DNA of 64,000 bases from Sphingopyxis sp. LC81 (GTDB taxonomy: Bacteria; Pseudomonadota; Alphaproteobacteria; Sphingomonadales; Sphingomonadaceae). Below the pieces are notes generated by a model, which was not told the origin of the DNA, ran no database searches, and saw only the letters and a list, made by a program, of their open reading frames with translations. The translations under genes were made by a program, and so were the position numbers. Positions 51,691-62,753 of this stretch are shown in pieces (position 1 is the first letter of the stretch; the number at the start of each line of letters is the position of its first letter). The stretch spans positions 124,001-188,000 of the forward strand of contig NZ_JNFD01000047.1 of NCBI RefSeq assembly GCF_000756375.1, read 5' to 3'.

Positions 51691-52914
51691 TCAGCGTATC
51701 CGCAACCCGCCCTTCCACATCATCGTCGCGCGGCCCTGGACCGGCATGCCGTCGAAGGGGGTGTTGCCGGCCCACGCCGCCATCTTCTTGGCGTCGACCT
51801 GCCACGGCGTGCCCTCGTCGACGAGGATGAGGTCGGCTTCCTTGCCGACCGCGAGTGTACCGGCGTCGACGCCGAGCAGGCACGCGGGGGTGCCCGCGAG
51901 CAGTTCGAACAGGCGGCCGGGCGAGACATGGCCGTCGCGGACGAGGTTCAGGCCAAGCGCGAGCAGGGTTTCGGCGCCCGCCATGCCGGGCAAAGCTTCG
52001 GCGAAGGGCAGGCGCTTGTCCTCGGGGCCGCGCGGGTCGTGACCCGAGGCGAGGATGTCGATCGTGCCGTCGGCGATCGCCGCGAGGCACGCGTGACGAT
52101 CTTCCTCGCTGCGGAGCGGCGGCGACAGGCGCGCGAAGGTGCGGAAATCGCCGATCGCGGTGTCGGAGAGCAACAGATGCGCGGGGGTGATGCCGCAGAG
52201 GACGGGCAGCCCCTTCGCCTTCGCGGCGCGGATCAGGTCGAGTCCGCGTGCGGTGGTGACCTGGCGGAAATGGACGGGGGCGCCGGTTTCCTCGACGAGC
52301 GCGAGATCGCGCGCGATCGCGATCGCCTCCGCAATGGCGGGGGCGGAGGCGAGGCCGAGGCGCGTCGCCATCTCGCCGTCGGTCGCGACCGCGCCGGCGG
52401 TGAGACCCTCGTCCTCGGCATGGATGATCGTGACGAGCCCGAGCGAGGCGGCGTAAGCGAGCACGCGGCGCATCACGCCGCTGTCGGCGATGCGCGCGCG
52501 GCCGGTGGCGATCGCGCGCGCGCCCGCCTGTTTCATCAGGCCGATTTCGGCGAGTTCGGTGCCCGCGAGGCCCTTGGTCGCGGCGGCGAGCGGGTGGACC
52601 CAAAGGTCGGGCTTGCCGCCCTTGGCGGCGCGTTCGACCAGCCCTGCGCCGTCGAGCGGGCCGTTGTCGGGCATCAGCGCGGCGCGCGTGATGCCGCCGA
52701 AGTGGAAGGCGGGCTTGTCGGTCGCGAAGACGCCGAGGTCGATGATGCCGGGGGCGAGCCATTGGCCCTTCGCGTTGATGGTCTCGGTGCCTTCGGGGAT
52801 TTCGGTGGGATCGAGCGCGGCGATGCGGCCATCGACGACGAGCAGGCTGCCCGGGCGGGGCGTGTCGCCGTCGACCAGCAAGGCGTTCGCGATGTAGAGC
52901 GGCTTTAGTTCCAT
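51691..52914 (-). CDS. pyrX: Dihydroorotase-like protein lacking metal ligands (PyrX type)
   Basis: The 407-residue protein has the amidohydrolase/dihydroorotase fold, but the HxH metal motif after PGIID is missing ([13 protein letters not shown] instead of PGxIDxHxH), and the later His/Asp site reads [15 protein letters not shown]. This matches the non-catalytic dihydroorotase homologues that associate with PyrB in Pseudomonas-type aspartate transcarbamoylase. The start overlaps the pyrB stop by ten bases. Its role is structural (known for the family; inferred here). Confidence 0.82.
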   Translation of the reverse strand: MELKPLYIANALLVDGDTPRPGSLLVVDGRIAALDPTEIPEGTETINAKGQWLAPGIIDLGVFATDKPAFHFGGITRAALMPDNGPLDGAGLVERAAKGGKPDLWVHPLAAATKGLAGTELAEIGLMKQAGARAIATGRARIADSGVMRRVLAYAASLGLVTIIHAEDEGLTAGAVATDGEMATRLGLASAPAIAEAIAIARDLALVEETGAPVHFRQVTTARGLDLIRAAKAKGLPVLCGITPAHLLLSDTAIGDFRTFARLSPPLRSEEDRHACLAAIADGTIDILASGHDPRGPEDKRLPFAEALPGMAGAETLLALGLNLVRDGHVSPGRLFELLAGTPACLLGVDAGTLAVGKEADLILVDEGTPWQVDAKKMAAWAGNTPFDGMPVQGRATMMWKGGLRIR

Positions 52915-53900
52915 CCGACGACTCCCCGCTTGCGGCGGGTCAATATGTCGAGGCACGCCATGCGCACGGCGACCCCCATTTCGACCTGTTCGGTGATCGT
53001 CGAGCGGACGGGATCGTCGGCGACATTGCTGTCGATTTCGACCCCGCGGTTCATCGGGCCGGGGTGCATGACGATCGCATCGGGTTTCGCTTTCTCGAGG
53101 CGTTTCTCGGTGAGGCCGTAGAGCGCGTGATATTCGCGCGCGCTGGGGAGGTAGGCGCCGTCCATGCGTTCATTCTGGAGGCGGAGCATCATCACGACGT
53201 CGGCGTCCTTGATGCCCTCGTCCATGTCGGTGAAGGTCGTCACATGCATGCGCTCGATCGCGGGCGGGGTGAGCGTCGGCGGGGCGACGACGCGCACTTC
53301 GTTGCCGAGCAGGGTGAGCGCGAGGATGTTCGAGCGCGCGACGCGGCTGTGGAGGACGTCGCCGCAGATGGCAATGGTGAGGCCCTCGACGCGGCCGAGG
53401 CGGCGGCGGATGGTGAGCGCGTCGAGCAAGGCCTGCGTCGGATGCTCGTGGCGGCCGTCGCCCGCGTTGAGCACGGGGCAGTCGACCTTATCGGCGATAA
53501 GCTGAACCGCGCCCGAGCTGCCGTGACGGATCACCATCGCGTCGGCGCGCATCGCGTTCAGCGTCATCGCGGTGTCGATCAGCGTTTCGCCCTTCTTCAC
53601 GCTCGACTGCGCGGCGTGCATGTTGACGACGTCGGCGCCGAGGCGCTTGCCCGCGATTTCGAACGAAAGGAGCGTGCGCGTCGAATTTTCGAAAAAGGCG
53701 TTGATGATCGTGAGGCCCGCGAGCCGGTCATCATGCTTGGCGGCGCCGCTGCGGTTCAGGTCGACCCATTGCTCGGCGGCGTCGAGGACGTAGGAAATTT
53801 CCCACGGGGTGAGCTGGGCGATGCCGATCAGGTGGCGATGGCGAAAGGCATCGCCGCCGGGCGGATAGTCGCTGGCGGGTCGGAGTGTGGAGCTTGTCAT
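52905..53900 (-). CDS. pyrB: Aspartate carbamoyltransferase catalytic subunit PyrB
   Basis: The 331-residue protein shows [21 protein letters not shown] (about 60-80, carbamoyl phosphate binding), [32 protein letters not shown] (about 147-166) and [12 protein letters not shown] (about 276-287). It makes carbamoyl aspartate for pyrimidine synthesis. The ATG at 53900 ([16 protein letters not shown]) is the likely start. It is the first gene of a pyrB-pyrX pair. Confidence 0.95.
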   Translation of the reverse strand: MTSSTLRPASDYPPGGDAFRHRHLIGIAQLTPWEISYVLDAAEQWVDLNRSGAAKHDDRLAGLTIINAFFENSTRTLLSFEIAGKRLGADVVNMHAAQSSVKKGETLIDTAMTLNAMRADAMVIRHGSSGAVQLIADKVDCPVLNAGDGRHEHPTQALLDALTIRRRLGRVEGLTIAICGDVLHSRVARSNILALTLLGNEVRVVAPPTLTPPAIERMHVTTFTDMDEGIKDADVVMMLRLQNERMDGAYLPSAREYHALYGLTEKRLEKAKPDAIVMHPGPMNRGVEIDSNVADDPVRSTITEQVEMGVAVRMACLDILTRRKRGVVGWN

Positions 53901-53949
53901 TAAAGCCGAGCGTTTAGGGGCCGAGGGTGATTCTAGCAAGTAAAGATCG

Positions 53950-54031
53950 GCCGTGGCCCCCGCGAAGGCGGGGGCCGCTGGAGAGGTAGCGCAAGGCCGA
54001 CAGCGGCCCCCGCCTTCGCGGGGGCCACGGC
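53950..54031. repeat. Perfect 31-base inverted repeat between pyrB and DUF1294
   Basis: GCCGTGGCCCCCGCGAAGGC and the following 11 bases (53950-53980) are matched exactly by their reverse complement at 54001-54031 across a 20-base spacer. Each arm also forms its own small hairpin (GCCCCCGCGAAGGCGGGGGC). Its last base is the first base of the DUF1294 stop codon. It is a REP/BIME-like palindrome and probably ends transcripts. Confidence 0.85.
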
Positions 54032-54300
54032 TATTTATTGAGCGCCCAGAGCGCGAGCAGGACGAGTTCGAGGATCAGGATCGCGATCATCCGCGCCGCG
54101 AAAGGCTGCTTGCGCGTCTTGTGCCGGACGAAGCGCGAGGCGGCGAAGGTGCCGGGTGCGCCGCCGAGCAGCGACCAGCCGAGGAGGGTGGTTTCGGAAA
54201 TGCGCCGCGCGCCGCTTTCGGCGAATTTCTTGTCGAGAATCATGAGCACGAACGCGATCAGGTTCGCGGCGATCAGCCAATAGAGGATATATGCGGTCAA
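54031..54300 (-). CDS. DUF1294 family membrane protein
   Basis: The 89-residue protein has two or three membrane helices ([49 protein letters not shown]) and the conserved [14 protein letters not shown] and RHKTRKQPF segments of DUF1294. The function is unknown. It overlaps the ruvX stop by four bases. Confidence 0.88.
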   Translation of the reverse strand: MTAYILYWLIAANLIAFVLMILDKKFAESGARRISETTLLGWSLLGGAPGTFAASRFVRHKTRKQPFAARMIAILILELVLLALWALNK

Positions 54301-54758
54301 CCGCGCGTCATCGCGTCGATCGCGCCCTGCAGGATGAACGCCGCCGCGGCGCTGTCGACGCGCTCCGCCCGTTTGGCGCGGCTGACGTCGGCGGCGATCA
54401 TCGCGCGCTCGACCGCGGCGGTCGACCAGCGTTCGTCCCAGAGCAGCAAGGGAAGGCCGAGCGGCGCAAGGTTGCGCGCGAAGGCGCGGGTGCTTTGGGT
54501 GCGCGGGCTGTCGGTGCCGTCCATGTTGAGCGGCAGGCCGACGACGAGGCCGACGATATTATGCTGTGCGATGAGGGCTTTTAGCGTTTCGAGATCGACC
54601 GAGAATTTCTTGCGGATGATCGTCTTGTCGGGGGTCGCGAAGCTCCAGTTCGTGTCGCAGAAGGCGACGCCGATCGTCTTGGTGCCGACGTCGAGCCCCA
54701 TCATGCGGCCGCCGGTCGGGAAGTGGGCGGCGAAATCGGGGGCGGCGGGGGTGATCAT
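54297..54758 (-). CDS. ruvX: Putative pre-16S rRNA nuclease YqgF (RuvX)
   Basis: The 153-residue protein has the RNase H-like core: [15 protein letters not shown] (about 20-34), [19 protein letters not shown] (about 69-87) and [17 protein letters not shown] (about 105-121). It matures the 5' end of 16S rRNA. GAGAGG and the ATG at 54758 set the start. A frame further upstream is non-coding repeat. Confidence 0.93.
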   Translation of the reverse strand: MITPAAPDFAAHFPTGGRMMGLDVGTKTIGVAFCDTNWSFATPDKTIIRKKFSVDLETLKALIAQHNIVGLVVGLPLNMDGTDSPRTQSTRAFARNLAPLGLPLLLWDERWSTAAVERAMIAADVSRAKRAERVDSAAAAFILQGAIDAMTRG

Positions 54759-54771
54759 CACCGCCTCTCTA

Positions 54772-54852
54772 CCCGTTCGTGTCGAGCGAAGTCGAGACAC
54801 CGTGAAGGCATGGACCCCCGATGGGCATCTCGACTTCGCTCGATGCGAACGG
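54772..54852. repeat. Intergenic inverted repeat with 'GTCGAGCGAAGTCGAGA' units
   Basis: CCCGTTCGTGTCGAGCGAAG and the six bases after it (54772-54797) face TCTCGACTTCGCTCGATGCG plus five bases (54828-54852) in inverted orientation, nearly perfectly. It lies between ruvX and the DUF3089 gene, ends two bases before the DUF3089 stop, and probably terminates that transcript. Such units are common in sphingomonad genomes. Confidence 0.8.
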
Positions 54853-54853
54853 A

Positions 54854-56143
54854 TTAGGATTTGGCCGCGGGAGTCGCCGGAGGCGCCGGCGGCGTAACCG
54901 GCGTCGCGGCCGGCGGCACCGGCGAGGGCTTGCCCTGATAGGTCGCGAGGCGGCGGAGCGCGTCGGCGCGGACGTTCGCCCAGAAGAGGGTGATGTCGTA
55001 GACGTGGTAATTGTTGCCGGGGAGCACATAGCCCGCGACGACGTAATTTTTGGCGATATCGGCATCGCCGATCATCAGGAAACCGCGCGTGTCGTCGCAT
55101 TTGGCGCCGATCTTGCCCGCGATCAGCGATCCCGACTTGAAGCCTTCGGTTGGCTTGAGCGTCCCGATATTCGCCTCGGGCGGCGCCTCGGTGTCGGGGA
55201 TGCCGGTGAGCGGATTGGTGCAGAGCATTCGCGTTTCGGCGCGCGGGCGGCCGTCGAAACCGATCGTGCCGTCATAGGCGCCGGTGACCATCGCGGGATC
55301 GGCGGGCTCAGCGAAACTCGCCCAGCCGATGATGCAGCCCTTTTGCTCGGGGGTCTGGCATGCGGGCAGGCCGAGCCCGGCGATGTCGGTGTCGAGGCTG
55401 ACCGGCCAGCCGATGACGTATGCCGCGACGATGCGCTTGGCGAGCGGGGTGCCGGCGATCTTGTTTTTGAGCAATGTGGTGAGGTGCAGCGCGCCCTGGC
55501 TGTGGCCCGCGAGGATGATCGGCTTGTTCTTCGGCTGCGCGGCGAGGAAGGCGTCGAACGCCTCCTCGACATCGCGATAGGCCGAATCGATCGCTTTGCC
55601 CGCGGTGACGCGGTCCTGCGCCAGGAAAGCGCCGAGCGTCGCCTGACGATAGCGCGGCGCCCAGATTTCGCCCGCGTCGGCAAAGGCGCTCGCCATGCCC
55701 TGTACGAACAGGTTGGCGCGGTGGTCGGAATCGCGATCCTCGAGCGGTGCGTTCCAGCTCGAGCGGCTGTAATAGCTTGTCGGGTGGACGAAGAAGACCG
55801 CGGCGTCGCCCTTGGGGAAGGGGGCTTCGGTTGCAGCCTCGGCGGCCTTTGCGGGCGGGATCAGCGGCGTGGCGGATTTTTCGCCGGGAAGCTCGGTGCC
55901 GGGGGTTTCGCTGCCGTCGGCGGCGGGGCGCCATGCCGACGGGTCGTTTTCCATGCCCGGGCGTGCGAACCACATTTTGGGGTCTTCATAGGCGTTCGGC
56001 GCGACGGCCGCTTGCGGCTTGAATTCGGTGCTGGGGACGAAGGCGGTGCGCGCGATCCAGCCCGGGAAGAGCTGGTACACGACCCCGGCGGCGACGATCA
56101 GCAGGATGATGGCAGCGATAATGTAGAGGAATTTGCGGGCCAA
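54854..56143 (-). CDS. DUF3089 alpha/beta hydrolase, membrane anchored
   Basis: The 429-residue protein starts with an uncleaved membrane helix ([20 protein letters not shown]) and a periplasmic domain with [16 protein letters not shown] (about 120-135), the nucleophile elbow [11 protein letters not shown] (about 206-216) and [15 protein letters not shown] near the end. These are DUF3089 lipase-like features. The tail is Pro/Ala-rich. The substrate is unknown. Confidence 0.88.
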   Translation of the reverse strand: MARKFLYIIAAIILLIVAAGVVYQLFPGWIARTAFVPSTEFKPQAAVAPNAYEDPKMWFARPGMENDPSAWRPAADGSETPGTELPGEKSATPLIPPAKAAEAATEAPFPKGDAAVFFVHPTSYYSRSSWNAPLEDRDSDHRANLFVQGMASAFADAGEIWAPRYRQATLGAFLAQDRVTAGKAIDSAYRDVEEAFDAFLAAQPKNKPIILAGHSQGALHLTTLLKNKIAGTPLAKRIVAAYVIGWPVSLDTDIAGLGLPACQTPEQKGCIIGWASFAEPADPAMVTGAYDGTIGFDGRPRAETRMLCTNPLTGIPDTEAPPEANIGTLKPTEGFKSGSLIAGKIGAKCDDTRGFLMIGDADIAKNYVVAGYVLPGNNYHVYDITLFWANVRADALRRLATYQGKPSPVPPAATPVTPPAPPATPAAKS

Positions 56144-56217
56144 ATGGGCGCTCCATGGGGGAGGGGAGACGGATTTCGGGCCTCTCTAGCCGCTCCTGTG
56201 CCCGCCTACAAATAACT

Positions 56218-56301
56218 CGTCATGCTGAACTCGTTTCAGCATCCATGGTCATAACTCGCGGCCTCGGGCCATGGATCCTGAAACAAGTTCAGGATGATGA
56301 G
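56218..56301. repeat. REP-like inverted repeat upstream of the DUF4153 gene
   Basis: TCGTCATGCTGAACTCGTTT at the left (with internal hairpin CTGAA...TTCAG) is mirrored by CCTGAAACAAGTTCAGGATG at the right, and CCATGG occurs on both sides of a GCCTCGGGCC centre. It belongs to the 'GTCATGCTGAAC' class of intergenic palindromes. Confidence 0.75.
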
Positions 56302-56322
56302 GTTACGCGATAGGCTGAGCGC

Positions 56323-58095
56323 ATGACCGACACGACCGCACCCGCCGTCCCCGATTCGCCCGCCCGATCGCCGGGCGTTTCGGCGCGCCTCGACGACAAC
56401 GACCTGCCGTGGCCGCTACGCCCGTGGATCATGGCGGCGATCTGCGCTGCCGCGGGCTTGGCGTTCCACCTGTTGATCGACCATCATTATGACGACACGC
56501 TGGCCGACTGGCGTAGCGCACTGGCGACCGCGGTTGCGGTGGCGGCGGTGGTGTTCGTGCTCGGCGTCGAGCTGCGCCGCTGGCATTGGGCGCTGGGGTT
56601 CGCGCTCGGCTGGGGCGCGATCCTCGGGCTGATCGCGTGGCAGACGGCGGCGTATAATATTCAGGGTAACCCCGTCGAATGGCCTTTCTGGTCGGGGATG
56701 CTCGCGGTGCTCGTCGCGACGCCTTTGTTCCAGACGCGGCGCGACGTCGCGCCCGACTGGCGCTTCTGGAAACTGTGGCAGATGCCGTACGCGCGATTGC
56801 ACAGCCATGCGTGGACCGATGCGGTGATTGGGGCGGCGAGCCTGGCGTTCGTCGGCATCACCTTCCTGCTCACAGTGCTGATCGGGCAGATGTTCAAGCT
56901 GATCGGGATCAACCTGATCTTCGACTTGCTCAATGACGAATGGTTCGGCTGGATGCTCGCGGGCGCGGCGTTCGGCGGCGCGGTCGGCCTGCTGCGCGAG
57001 CGCGACAAGCTCGTCGCGACGTTGCAGCGGCTGGTGATGATCGTGCTGGCGGTGCTGGCGCCGGTTTTGGCTGTGGCGTTGGTGCTGTTCCTGCTCTCGC
57101 TCGCGGGGACGGGGCTGCAGAAGCTTTGGGATTCGGGCTTTTCGACCGCGGCGGTGATGATGGCGGCGGCGGCGTTCGCGGTGCTGCTCGCCAATGCGGT
57201 GATCGGCAATGGCAGCGACGACCGCGCAACGAGCCCGGCGCTGCGCTGGGCGGCGCCGGTGCTGGTGGTTGCGGTGCTGCCGCTGGCGGGGATCGCCTAT
57301 TATTCGATGCATTTGCGGGTGATCCAATATGGATGGACCCCCGAGCGCATCTGGGGGGTGATCGCTGCGGTCATCGCGCTGGCTTATGGCATTGCGGGCG
57401 TGTGGGCGGTCGTGAAGGGACGGCGCGATTTCGACGATTGGCTGCGGCCGATGCAACAGAAGCTCGCGATCGGGCTGGCGTTGCTCGCGCTGTTCCTGGC
57501 GCTGCCGATCCTCGATTTCGGGGCGATTTCGGCGCGCGATCAGCTGGCGCGGCTGAAAAGCGGAGCGACGCCGGCCGAGAAATTCGACTGGGCGGCGATG
57601 GCGTTCGATTTCGGGCCGAGCGGGCGGGCGGCGTTGAAGGAACTCGAGCGTTCGCCCATCAAGGCCCGCGCCGATGCGGCGAAGGCGGCGCTGACGGCAA
57701 AGAATCGTTGGGATTTGACGGGGCCTGACGGTCCGACCCTGCTCAAGCCCTTTGCCGAGCGGCTGCGCGTCGTTCCGGCGGAGCGGGCGTTGCCACCCGA
57801 GGCGCTCGAGCGCGTGTCGGGCAGTTACATGTGCAGCCGGGCAAAGGCGTGCGTCGCGGTGTGGCTCGACGACAAGCGGATCGGCGTACTCGGGCAGAAC
57901 GAGCCGGGCGATTCGCTCAATTTCGATTTCGTGACGCAGAATGATGCCGGGCAATGGGTGCAGGGCGATTGGGCGAAGGCGTCGCCGGCCAAAAAGCCGC
58001 CGGTCGACCTGTCAAAGGCGCGGATCGAGGTCGAGACGGTGCAGCAACGCCGCCTGTCGGTGGACGGGGTGCCGGAATCCGGCACTTTCGAGTAG
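56323..58095 (+). CDS. DUF4153 polytopic membrane protein
   Basis: The 590-residue protein has about 11 membrane helices in its first 430 residues (for example AVIGAASLAFVGITFLLTVLIGQMFKLIGINLIFDLL), typical of DUF4153, and a soluble C-terminal region of about 150 residues containing SGRAALKELERSP and a Cys pair in SYMCSRAKACVAVWLDD. The function is unknown. It precedes gatC by 63 bases. Confidence 0.85.
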   Translation: MTDTTAPAVPDSPARSPGVSARLDDNDLPWPLRPWIMAAICAAAGLAFHLLIDHHYDDTLADWRSALATAVAVAAVVFVLGVELRRWHWALGFALGWGAILGLIAWQTAAYNIQGNPVEWPFWSGMLAVLVATPLFQTRRDVAPDWRFWKLWQMPYARLHSHAWTDAVIGAASLAFVGITFLLTVLIGQMFKLIGINLIFDLLNDEWFGWMLAGAAFGGAVGLLRERDKLVATLQRLVMIVLAVLAPVLAVALVLFLLSLAGTGLQKLWDSGFSTAAVMMAAAAFAVLLANAVIGNGSDDRATSPALRWAAPVLVVAVLPLAGIAYYSMHLRVIQYGWTPERIWGVIAAVIALAYGIAGVWAVVKGRRDFDDWLRPMQQKLAIGLALLALFLALPILDFGAISARDQLARLKSGATPAEKFDWAAMAFDFGPSGRAALKELERSPIKARADAAKAALTAKNRWDLTGPDGPTLLKPFAERLRVVPAERALPPEALERVSGSYMCSRAKACVAVWLDDKRIGVLGQNEPGDSLNFDFVTQNDAGQWVQGDWAKASPAKKPPVDLSKARIEVETVQQRRLSVDGVPESGTFE

Positions 58096-58158
58096 CCGCA
58101 CCTTGAAGCGCGCGGGGCGGGATGCTAGCGGCGCGGCTTCGTTAAAGTTAGGGCGATC

Positions 58159-58461
58159 ATGTCAATCGATCAGGCAACAGTAAGGAAAATCGCGTCGCTG
58201 GCGCGCATCGCGATCAGCGATGCCGAAGCCGCCGCGATGGAAGGCGAATTGAACGGCATCTTGGGCTGGGTCGAGCAACTCGGCGAGGTCGATGTGACCG
58301 GGGTCGAGCCGATGACCGCGGTGATCCCGAACCATCTGCGGCTGCGCGACGATGTCGTCGACGCCGACCCGCTGACCGGCGGCGGCCGCCGTGACGATGT
58401 GCTGGCGAATGCGCCCGCGCCGCAGCACGGCTTTTTCGGTGTTCCCAAGGTGATCGAATAA
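58159..58461 (+). CDS. gatC: Aspartyl/glutamyl-tRNA amidotransferase subunit C
   Basis: The 100-residue protein has the GatC pattern [34 protein letters not shown] and [19 protein letters not shown]. GatC stabilises GatA in the GatCAB complex that amidates misacylated Asp-tRNA(Asn)/Glu-tRNA(Gln). Its stop overlaps the gatA ATG by one base (TAATG). Confidence 0.95.
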   Translation: MSIDQATVRKIASLARIAISDAEAAAMEGELNGILGWVEQLGEVDVTGVEPMTAVIPNHLRLRDDVVDADPLTGGGRRDDVLANAPAPQHGFFGVPKVIE

Positions 58462-59942
58462 TGACCGATCTTACGAATCTTACCGTCGCGCAGATCCGCG
58501 ACGGGCACCGCGCGGGCGATTTCAGCGCCGTCGAGGTCGCCGAGGCGTTCAACGCCAATGTCGCGGGCGCGAAGGCGCTGAATGCGTTTATCGTCGAGAC
58601 GCCCGAGCATGCGCTCGCGGCGGCGAAGGCGGCCGATGCCGATCGTGCGGCGGGGACGCTCAAGCCCTTGTCGGGCGTGCCGATCGGGATGAAGGATCTG
58701 TTCGCGACCAACGGCGTCCAGACAACGGCGGCGAGCCATATGCTCGAAGGCTTTGTGCCGCGCTATGAATCGACGGTGTCGGCGAAGCTGTGGGATGCGG
58801 GTTGCGGCATGCTGGGCAAGCTGAACCTCGACCAGTTCGCGATGGGATCGTCGAACGAGACGAGCTATTTCGGCAATGTCATCAGCCCGTGGAAGCGCAA
58901 CGACGGCGGCAATGCCGCGCTCGCGCCGGGCGGTTCGTCGGGCGGGTCTTCGTCGGCGATCGCGGCGCGGCTGTGCCCCGCGGCGACGGGAACCGACACC
59001 GGCGGCTCGATCCGCCAGCCCGCGGCGTTCGTGGGGATCAGCGGGATCAAGCCGACCTATGGCCGTTGCTCGCGCTGGGGCATTGTGGCCTTCGCGAGCT
59101 CGCTCGATCAGGCGGGGCCGATGGCGCGCGACGTCAAGGATTGCGCGATCATGCTCGAAAATATGGCGGGCTTCGATCCGAAGGACGCGACGAGCCTCGA
59201 TATGGCGGTGCCCAATTGGGAAGCCGCTTTGTCGAGTGATCTCAAGGGCAAGACGGTCGGTATTCCCAAGGAATATCGGCTTGACGGCATCGATCCCGAC
59301 ATCGACGCGATGTGGGATGCGGGCATCGCGATGCTGAAGGATGCGGGGGCCGAGGTCGTCGAGATCAGCCTGCCGCACACGAAGTATGCGCTGCCGGCCT
59401 ATTATATCATCGCGCCCGCAGAGGCGTCGTCGAACCTCGCGCGTTATGATGGCGTGCGTTATGGTTTGCGCGATCTGCCGCAGGGTGCTGGGTTGCAGGA
59501 CATGTACGCCGCGACGCGCGCCGACGGCTTCGGGCCCGAGGTCAAGCGCCGCATCATGATCGGCACCTATGTGCTGTCGGCGGGCTTCTACGACGCCTAT
59601 TATACGCAGGCGCAGAAGGTGCGGACGCTGATCGCGCGCGATTTCGAGCAGGCGTTCGGGGTGTGCGACGTGATCCTCGCGCCGACCGCGCCGTCGGCGG
59701 CGTTCGGGCTGGGCGAAAAGACCGCCGATCCGCTGTCGATGTACCTCAACGACGTGTTCGCGGTGCCCGCGAGCCTCGCCGGGCTACCCGCGATGTCGGT
59801 CCCCGCGGCGCTGAACCGCGAAGGGCTGCCGCTGGGGCTGCAGATCATCGGCAAGGCGTTCGACGAGCAGGGCGTGCTCAACGCCGGGCTGGCTATTGAA
59901 GAGCGGGCGGGCTTCAACGCGCGCGCCGAAAAGTGGTGGTAA
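58461..59942 (+). CDS. gatA: Aspartyl/glutamyl-tRNA amidotransferase subunit A
   Basis: The 493-residue amidase shows the Ser-cisSer-Lys triad: [10 protein letters not shown] (Lys about 79), [34 protein letters not shown] (about 155-187). It hydrolyses glutamine to supply ammonia to GatB. It is the middle gene of gatCAB. Confidence 0.97.
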   Translation: MTDLTNLTVAQIRDGHRAGDFSAVEVAEAFNANVAGAKALNAFIVETPEHALAAAKAADADRAAGTLKPLSGVPIGMKDLFATNGVQTTAASHMLEGFVPRYESTVSAKLWDAGCGMLGKLNLDQFAMGSSNETSYFGNVISPWKRNDGGNAALAPGGSSGGSSSAIAARLCPAATGTDTGGSIRQPAAFVGISGIKPTYGRCSRWGIVAFASSLDQAGPMARDVKDCAIMLENMAGFDPKDATSLDMAVPNWEAALSSDLKGKTVGIPKEYRLDGIDPDIDAMWDAGIAMLKDAGAEVVEISLPHTKYALPAYYIIAPAEASSNLARYDGVRYGLRDLPQGAGLQDMYAATRADGFGPEVKRRIMIGTYVLSAGFYDAYYTQAQKVRTLIARDFEQAFGVCDVILAPTAPSAAFGLGEKTADPLSMYLNDVFAVPASLAGLPAMSVPAALNREGLPLGLQIIGKAFDEQGVLNAGLAIEERAGFNARAEKWW

Positions 59943-59943
59943 G

Positions 59944-61410
59944 ATGAGCGATTATCGCATCAAGGGCGAAACCGGTGAGTGGGAGGTCGTGATCGGCCTT
60001 GAGGTCCATGCGCAGGTCACTTCCAACGCCAAGCTGTTCTCGGGCGCCGCGACGGCGTTCGGGGCCGAGCCGAACACGCAGGTGTCGCTGATCGACGCGG
60101 CGATGCCCGGCATGCTGCCGGTGCCGAACCGCGAGTGCATCCGCCAGGCGGTGCGCACCGGCATGGCGATCGAGGCGCAGATCAACAAATGGTCGCGGTT
60201 CGACCGCAAGAATTATTTCTATGCCGACCTGCCGCAGGGCTATCAGATTTCGCAGCTTTATCATCCGCTTGTCGGCGAAGGTTCGCTGACGATCGCAGCC
60301 GATGAAAAGGCCGGAATCCCGGGCGACAAGGTGATCGGGATCGAGCGCATCCATGTCGAGCAGGATGCCGGCAAGCTGATGCACGACCAGCATCCGACGA
60401 TGTCCTACGTCGACCTCAACCGGTCGGGCGTCGCGCTGATGGAGATCGTCTCGCGCCCCGACATGCGTTCGCCGGCGGAAGCAGGGGCGTATGTGCGCAA
60501 GCTGCGCTCGATCCTGCGCTATGTCGGGTCGTGCGACGGCAATATGGAAGAGGGCTCGATGCGCGCCGACGTCAACGTGTCGGTCCGCAAGCCCGGCGAC
60601 GAATTCGGGACGCGCACCGAGACGAAGAACGTCAATTCGGTGCGCTTCGTGATGGCGGTGATCGAGGGCGAGGCGAAGCGCCAGGTCGAGCTGATCGAAA
60701 GCGGCGGCACCGTGGTGCAGGAAACGCGGCTGTACGATCCCGATCGCAACGAGACGCGGTCGATGCGGTCGAAGGAAGACGCGCATGATTACCGCTACTT
60801 CCCCGATCCCGATCTGTTGCCGCTCGAGCTCGACGATGCGTTTCTGGCCGAGTGCCGCGAGTCCTTGCCCGAACTGCCCGACGCCAAGCGTGCGCGCTAT
60901 CTGGCGGCGGGGATTTCGCCCTATAACGCCGATGTGCTGACCGCCGAGGTCGAGGCGGCGCGCTGGTTCGATACGCTGCTCGATGCGGGCGCGAAGCCCG
61001 TTGCTGCGGCGAACTGGGTGACGAGCGAATTGTTCGGCGCGCTCAACCGCATGGGCCGCGACATTTCGGATTCGCCGGTATCGCCCGAGCATGCCGCCGA
61101 ACTGCTCGGCCTCGTCGCCGACGGCACGATTTCGGGGACGATCGCCAAGGCGGTGTTCGAAAAGATGCTCGAAAGCGGCGACGCCGCGGGGCTGATCGTC
61201 GAGCGCGACGGGCTGAAACAGACGAGCGACACCGGCGCGATCGAGGCCGAAATCGCCAAGATCCTGACCGCCAATGCCGACAAGGTCGAGCAGTATAAGG
61301 GCGGCAAGGAAGCGCTGTTCGGCTTCTTCGTCGGGCAGACGATGAAGGCGATGCAGGGCAAGGCGAACCCGCAGGTCGTCAACGAGTTGCTGAAGAAGGC
61401 GCTCGGCTGA
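59944..61410 (+). CDS. gatB: Aspartyl/glutamyl-tRNA amidotransferase subunit B
   Basis: The 488-residue protein shows [20 protein letters not shown] (about 14-33), [18 protein letters not shown] (about 90-107) and the C-terminal YqeY-like domain (about 345-488). It kinases and amidates the misacylated tRNA. ATG 59944 starts one base after the gatA stop; the open frame before it lies inside gatA. Confidence 0.97.
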   Translation: MSDYRIKGETGEWEVVIGLEVHAQVTSNAKLFSGAATAFGAEPNTQVSLIDAAMPGMLPVPNRECIRQAVRTGMAIEAQINKWSRFDRKNYFYADLPQGYQISQLYHPLVGEGSLTIAADEKAGIPGDKVIGIERIHVEQDAGKLMHDQHPTMSYVDLNRSGVALMEIVSRPDMRSPAEAGAYVRKLRSILRYVGSCDGNMEEGSMRADVNVSVRKPGDEFGTRTETKNVNSVRFVMAVIEGEAKRQVELIESGGTVVQETRLYDPDRNETRSMRSKEDAHDYRYFPDPDLLPLELDDAFLAECRESLPELPDAKRARYLAAGISPYNADVLTAEVEAARWFDTLLDAGAKPVAAANWVTSELFGALNRMGRDISDSPVSPEHAAELLGLVADGTISGTIAKAVFEKMLESGDAAGLIVERDGLKQTSDTGAIEAEIAKILTANADKVEQYKGGKEALFGFFVGQTMKAMQGKANPQVVNELLKKALG

Positions 61411-61412
61411 GG

Positions 61413-62753
61413 ATGCGCGCGGCCCTTCGCGCGCTCCTGACCCTCTGGCTGCTGATCGCCGGTGCTGCCTTCGCGCGCGCCGAGACGGTCGTCTTCACCG
61501 ACGTCAATGTCGTGCCGATGGACCGCGAGCGCGTGATTCCGCGCACGACGGTGATCGTCACCGACGGCCAGATCGCCAGCATCGGTGTCATGGCGAAGCT
61601 GCCCGCGGGGACGCCGGTGGTGGACGGCAAGGGTGCCTGGCTGGTGCCCGGCCTCGCCGATATGCACAATCATGTGACGAGCCGCGACGATCTGGCGCTG
61701 CTGCTGGCCAATGGCGTCACGACGATGCTCAACATGGGCGAGGCGACCAACGCCTTCGCCGGGCGGACGCGGATCGCGGTGAACAAGGGCGAGGTGCCGG
61801 GGCCGCAGATTTTCACCGCGCTCGCGGTCGACGGTAATCCGCAATATGGCCATCTGGTGATCGCCACGCCGGCCGACGCACGCGCGATCGTCGGGATCGC
61901 CAAGGCCAACGGCTACAGCTTCATCAAGGTCTATACGAACCTGTCGGCGGACGCCTTTTCGGCGCTGGCGGATGAGGCGAAGGTGCAGCGCATCGGCGTC
62001 GTCGGGCATAATGTCGCGGCGGTCGGCCTCGCGAAACAGCTCGCGGCGGGGCAGGCGATGGTCGCGCATGTCGAGGAATTTTTCACCGGCTTCTTCCCCG
62101 CGCCGCCCGCCGACGACCAGCAGGCGCCGCCCGCTGACGCGCGGATCGCCGATGCGATCGCGCTGGTGAAGGCGCATGACGCTTTCGTCATCTCCGACCT
62201 CTTCACCTATCGGGCGATCGCGGCGCAGTTCGGCAAGCCCGAGGTCGTGAAAGCCTATCTTGCGGCGCCCGAGGCGCGTTACCTGTCGCCCGGCGACCGG
62301 ATCGACTGGGCGCGGTCATCCTATCAGAAGAAGGCGGTCGACCTGTCGCGGCGCGTCGCGTTCGAGGCGCGCTTCGTGAAGGCGATGGCCGACGCGGGCG
62401 TGCCGCTGATCACCGGGGGCGATGCGCCGACGATTCCGGGGCTGGTGCCGGGCTTTGCGCTGCACGGCGAGATCGACGCGATGCTCGGCGCCGGGCTGAC
62501 GCCGTGGCAGGTGCTGTCGGCGGCGACGCGCACGCCGGGCGCGTTCATCGCGAAGACGGTGCCGGGCGCGGCGAAGTTCGGCGTCGTGGCGCCGGGTTAT
62601 CGCGCCGACCTGTTGCTCGTCGCCGAAAATCCGCTCGAAAAGCCCGGGACGCTCCGGTCGCCGCTTGGCGTGATGGCAAACGGGCGCTGGTTCGATGCGG
62701 CGGCGCTGAAGGCTATGCTGGACGAGGTCGCAGCGAGGCGCGTCGCCCCTTAA
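61413..62753 (+). CDS. Secreted amidohydrolase-family protein
   Basis: The 446-residue protein has a signal peptide (about 1-23, ending ARA) and a metal-dependent amidohydrolase domain with GLADMHNHVTSRDD (about 87-100, HxH), FIKVYTNLS with the carboxylated-Lys position, GHNVAAVGLAKQL and GGDAPTIPGLVPGFALH. It belongs to the imidazolonepropionase-like/prolidase branch. It follows gatB by two bases, so it is probably co-transcribed with gatCAB, though unrelated in function. Confidence 0.9.
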   Translation: MRAALRALLTLWLLIAGAAFARAETVVFTDVNVVPMDRERVIPRTTVIVTDGQIASIGVMAKLPAGTPVVDGKGAWLVPGLADMHNHVTSRDDLALLLANGVTTMLNMGEATNAFAGRTRIAVNKGEVPGPQIFTALAVDGNPQYGHLVIATPADARAIVGIAKANGYSFIKVYTNLSADAFSALADEAKVQRIGVVGHNVAAVGLAKQLAAGQAMVAHVEEFFTGFFPAPPADDQQAPPADARIADAIALVKAHDAFVISDLFTYRAIAAQFGKPEVVKAYLAAPEARYLSPGDRIDWARSSYQKKAVDLSRRVAFEARFVKAMADAGVPLITGGDAPTIPGLVPGFALHGEIDAMLGAGLTPWQVLSAATRTPGAFIAKTVPGAAKFGVVAPGYRADLLLVAENPLEKPGTLRSPLGVMANGRWFDAAALKAMLDEVAARRVAP

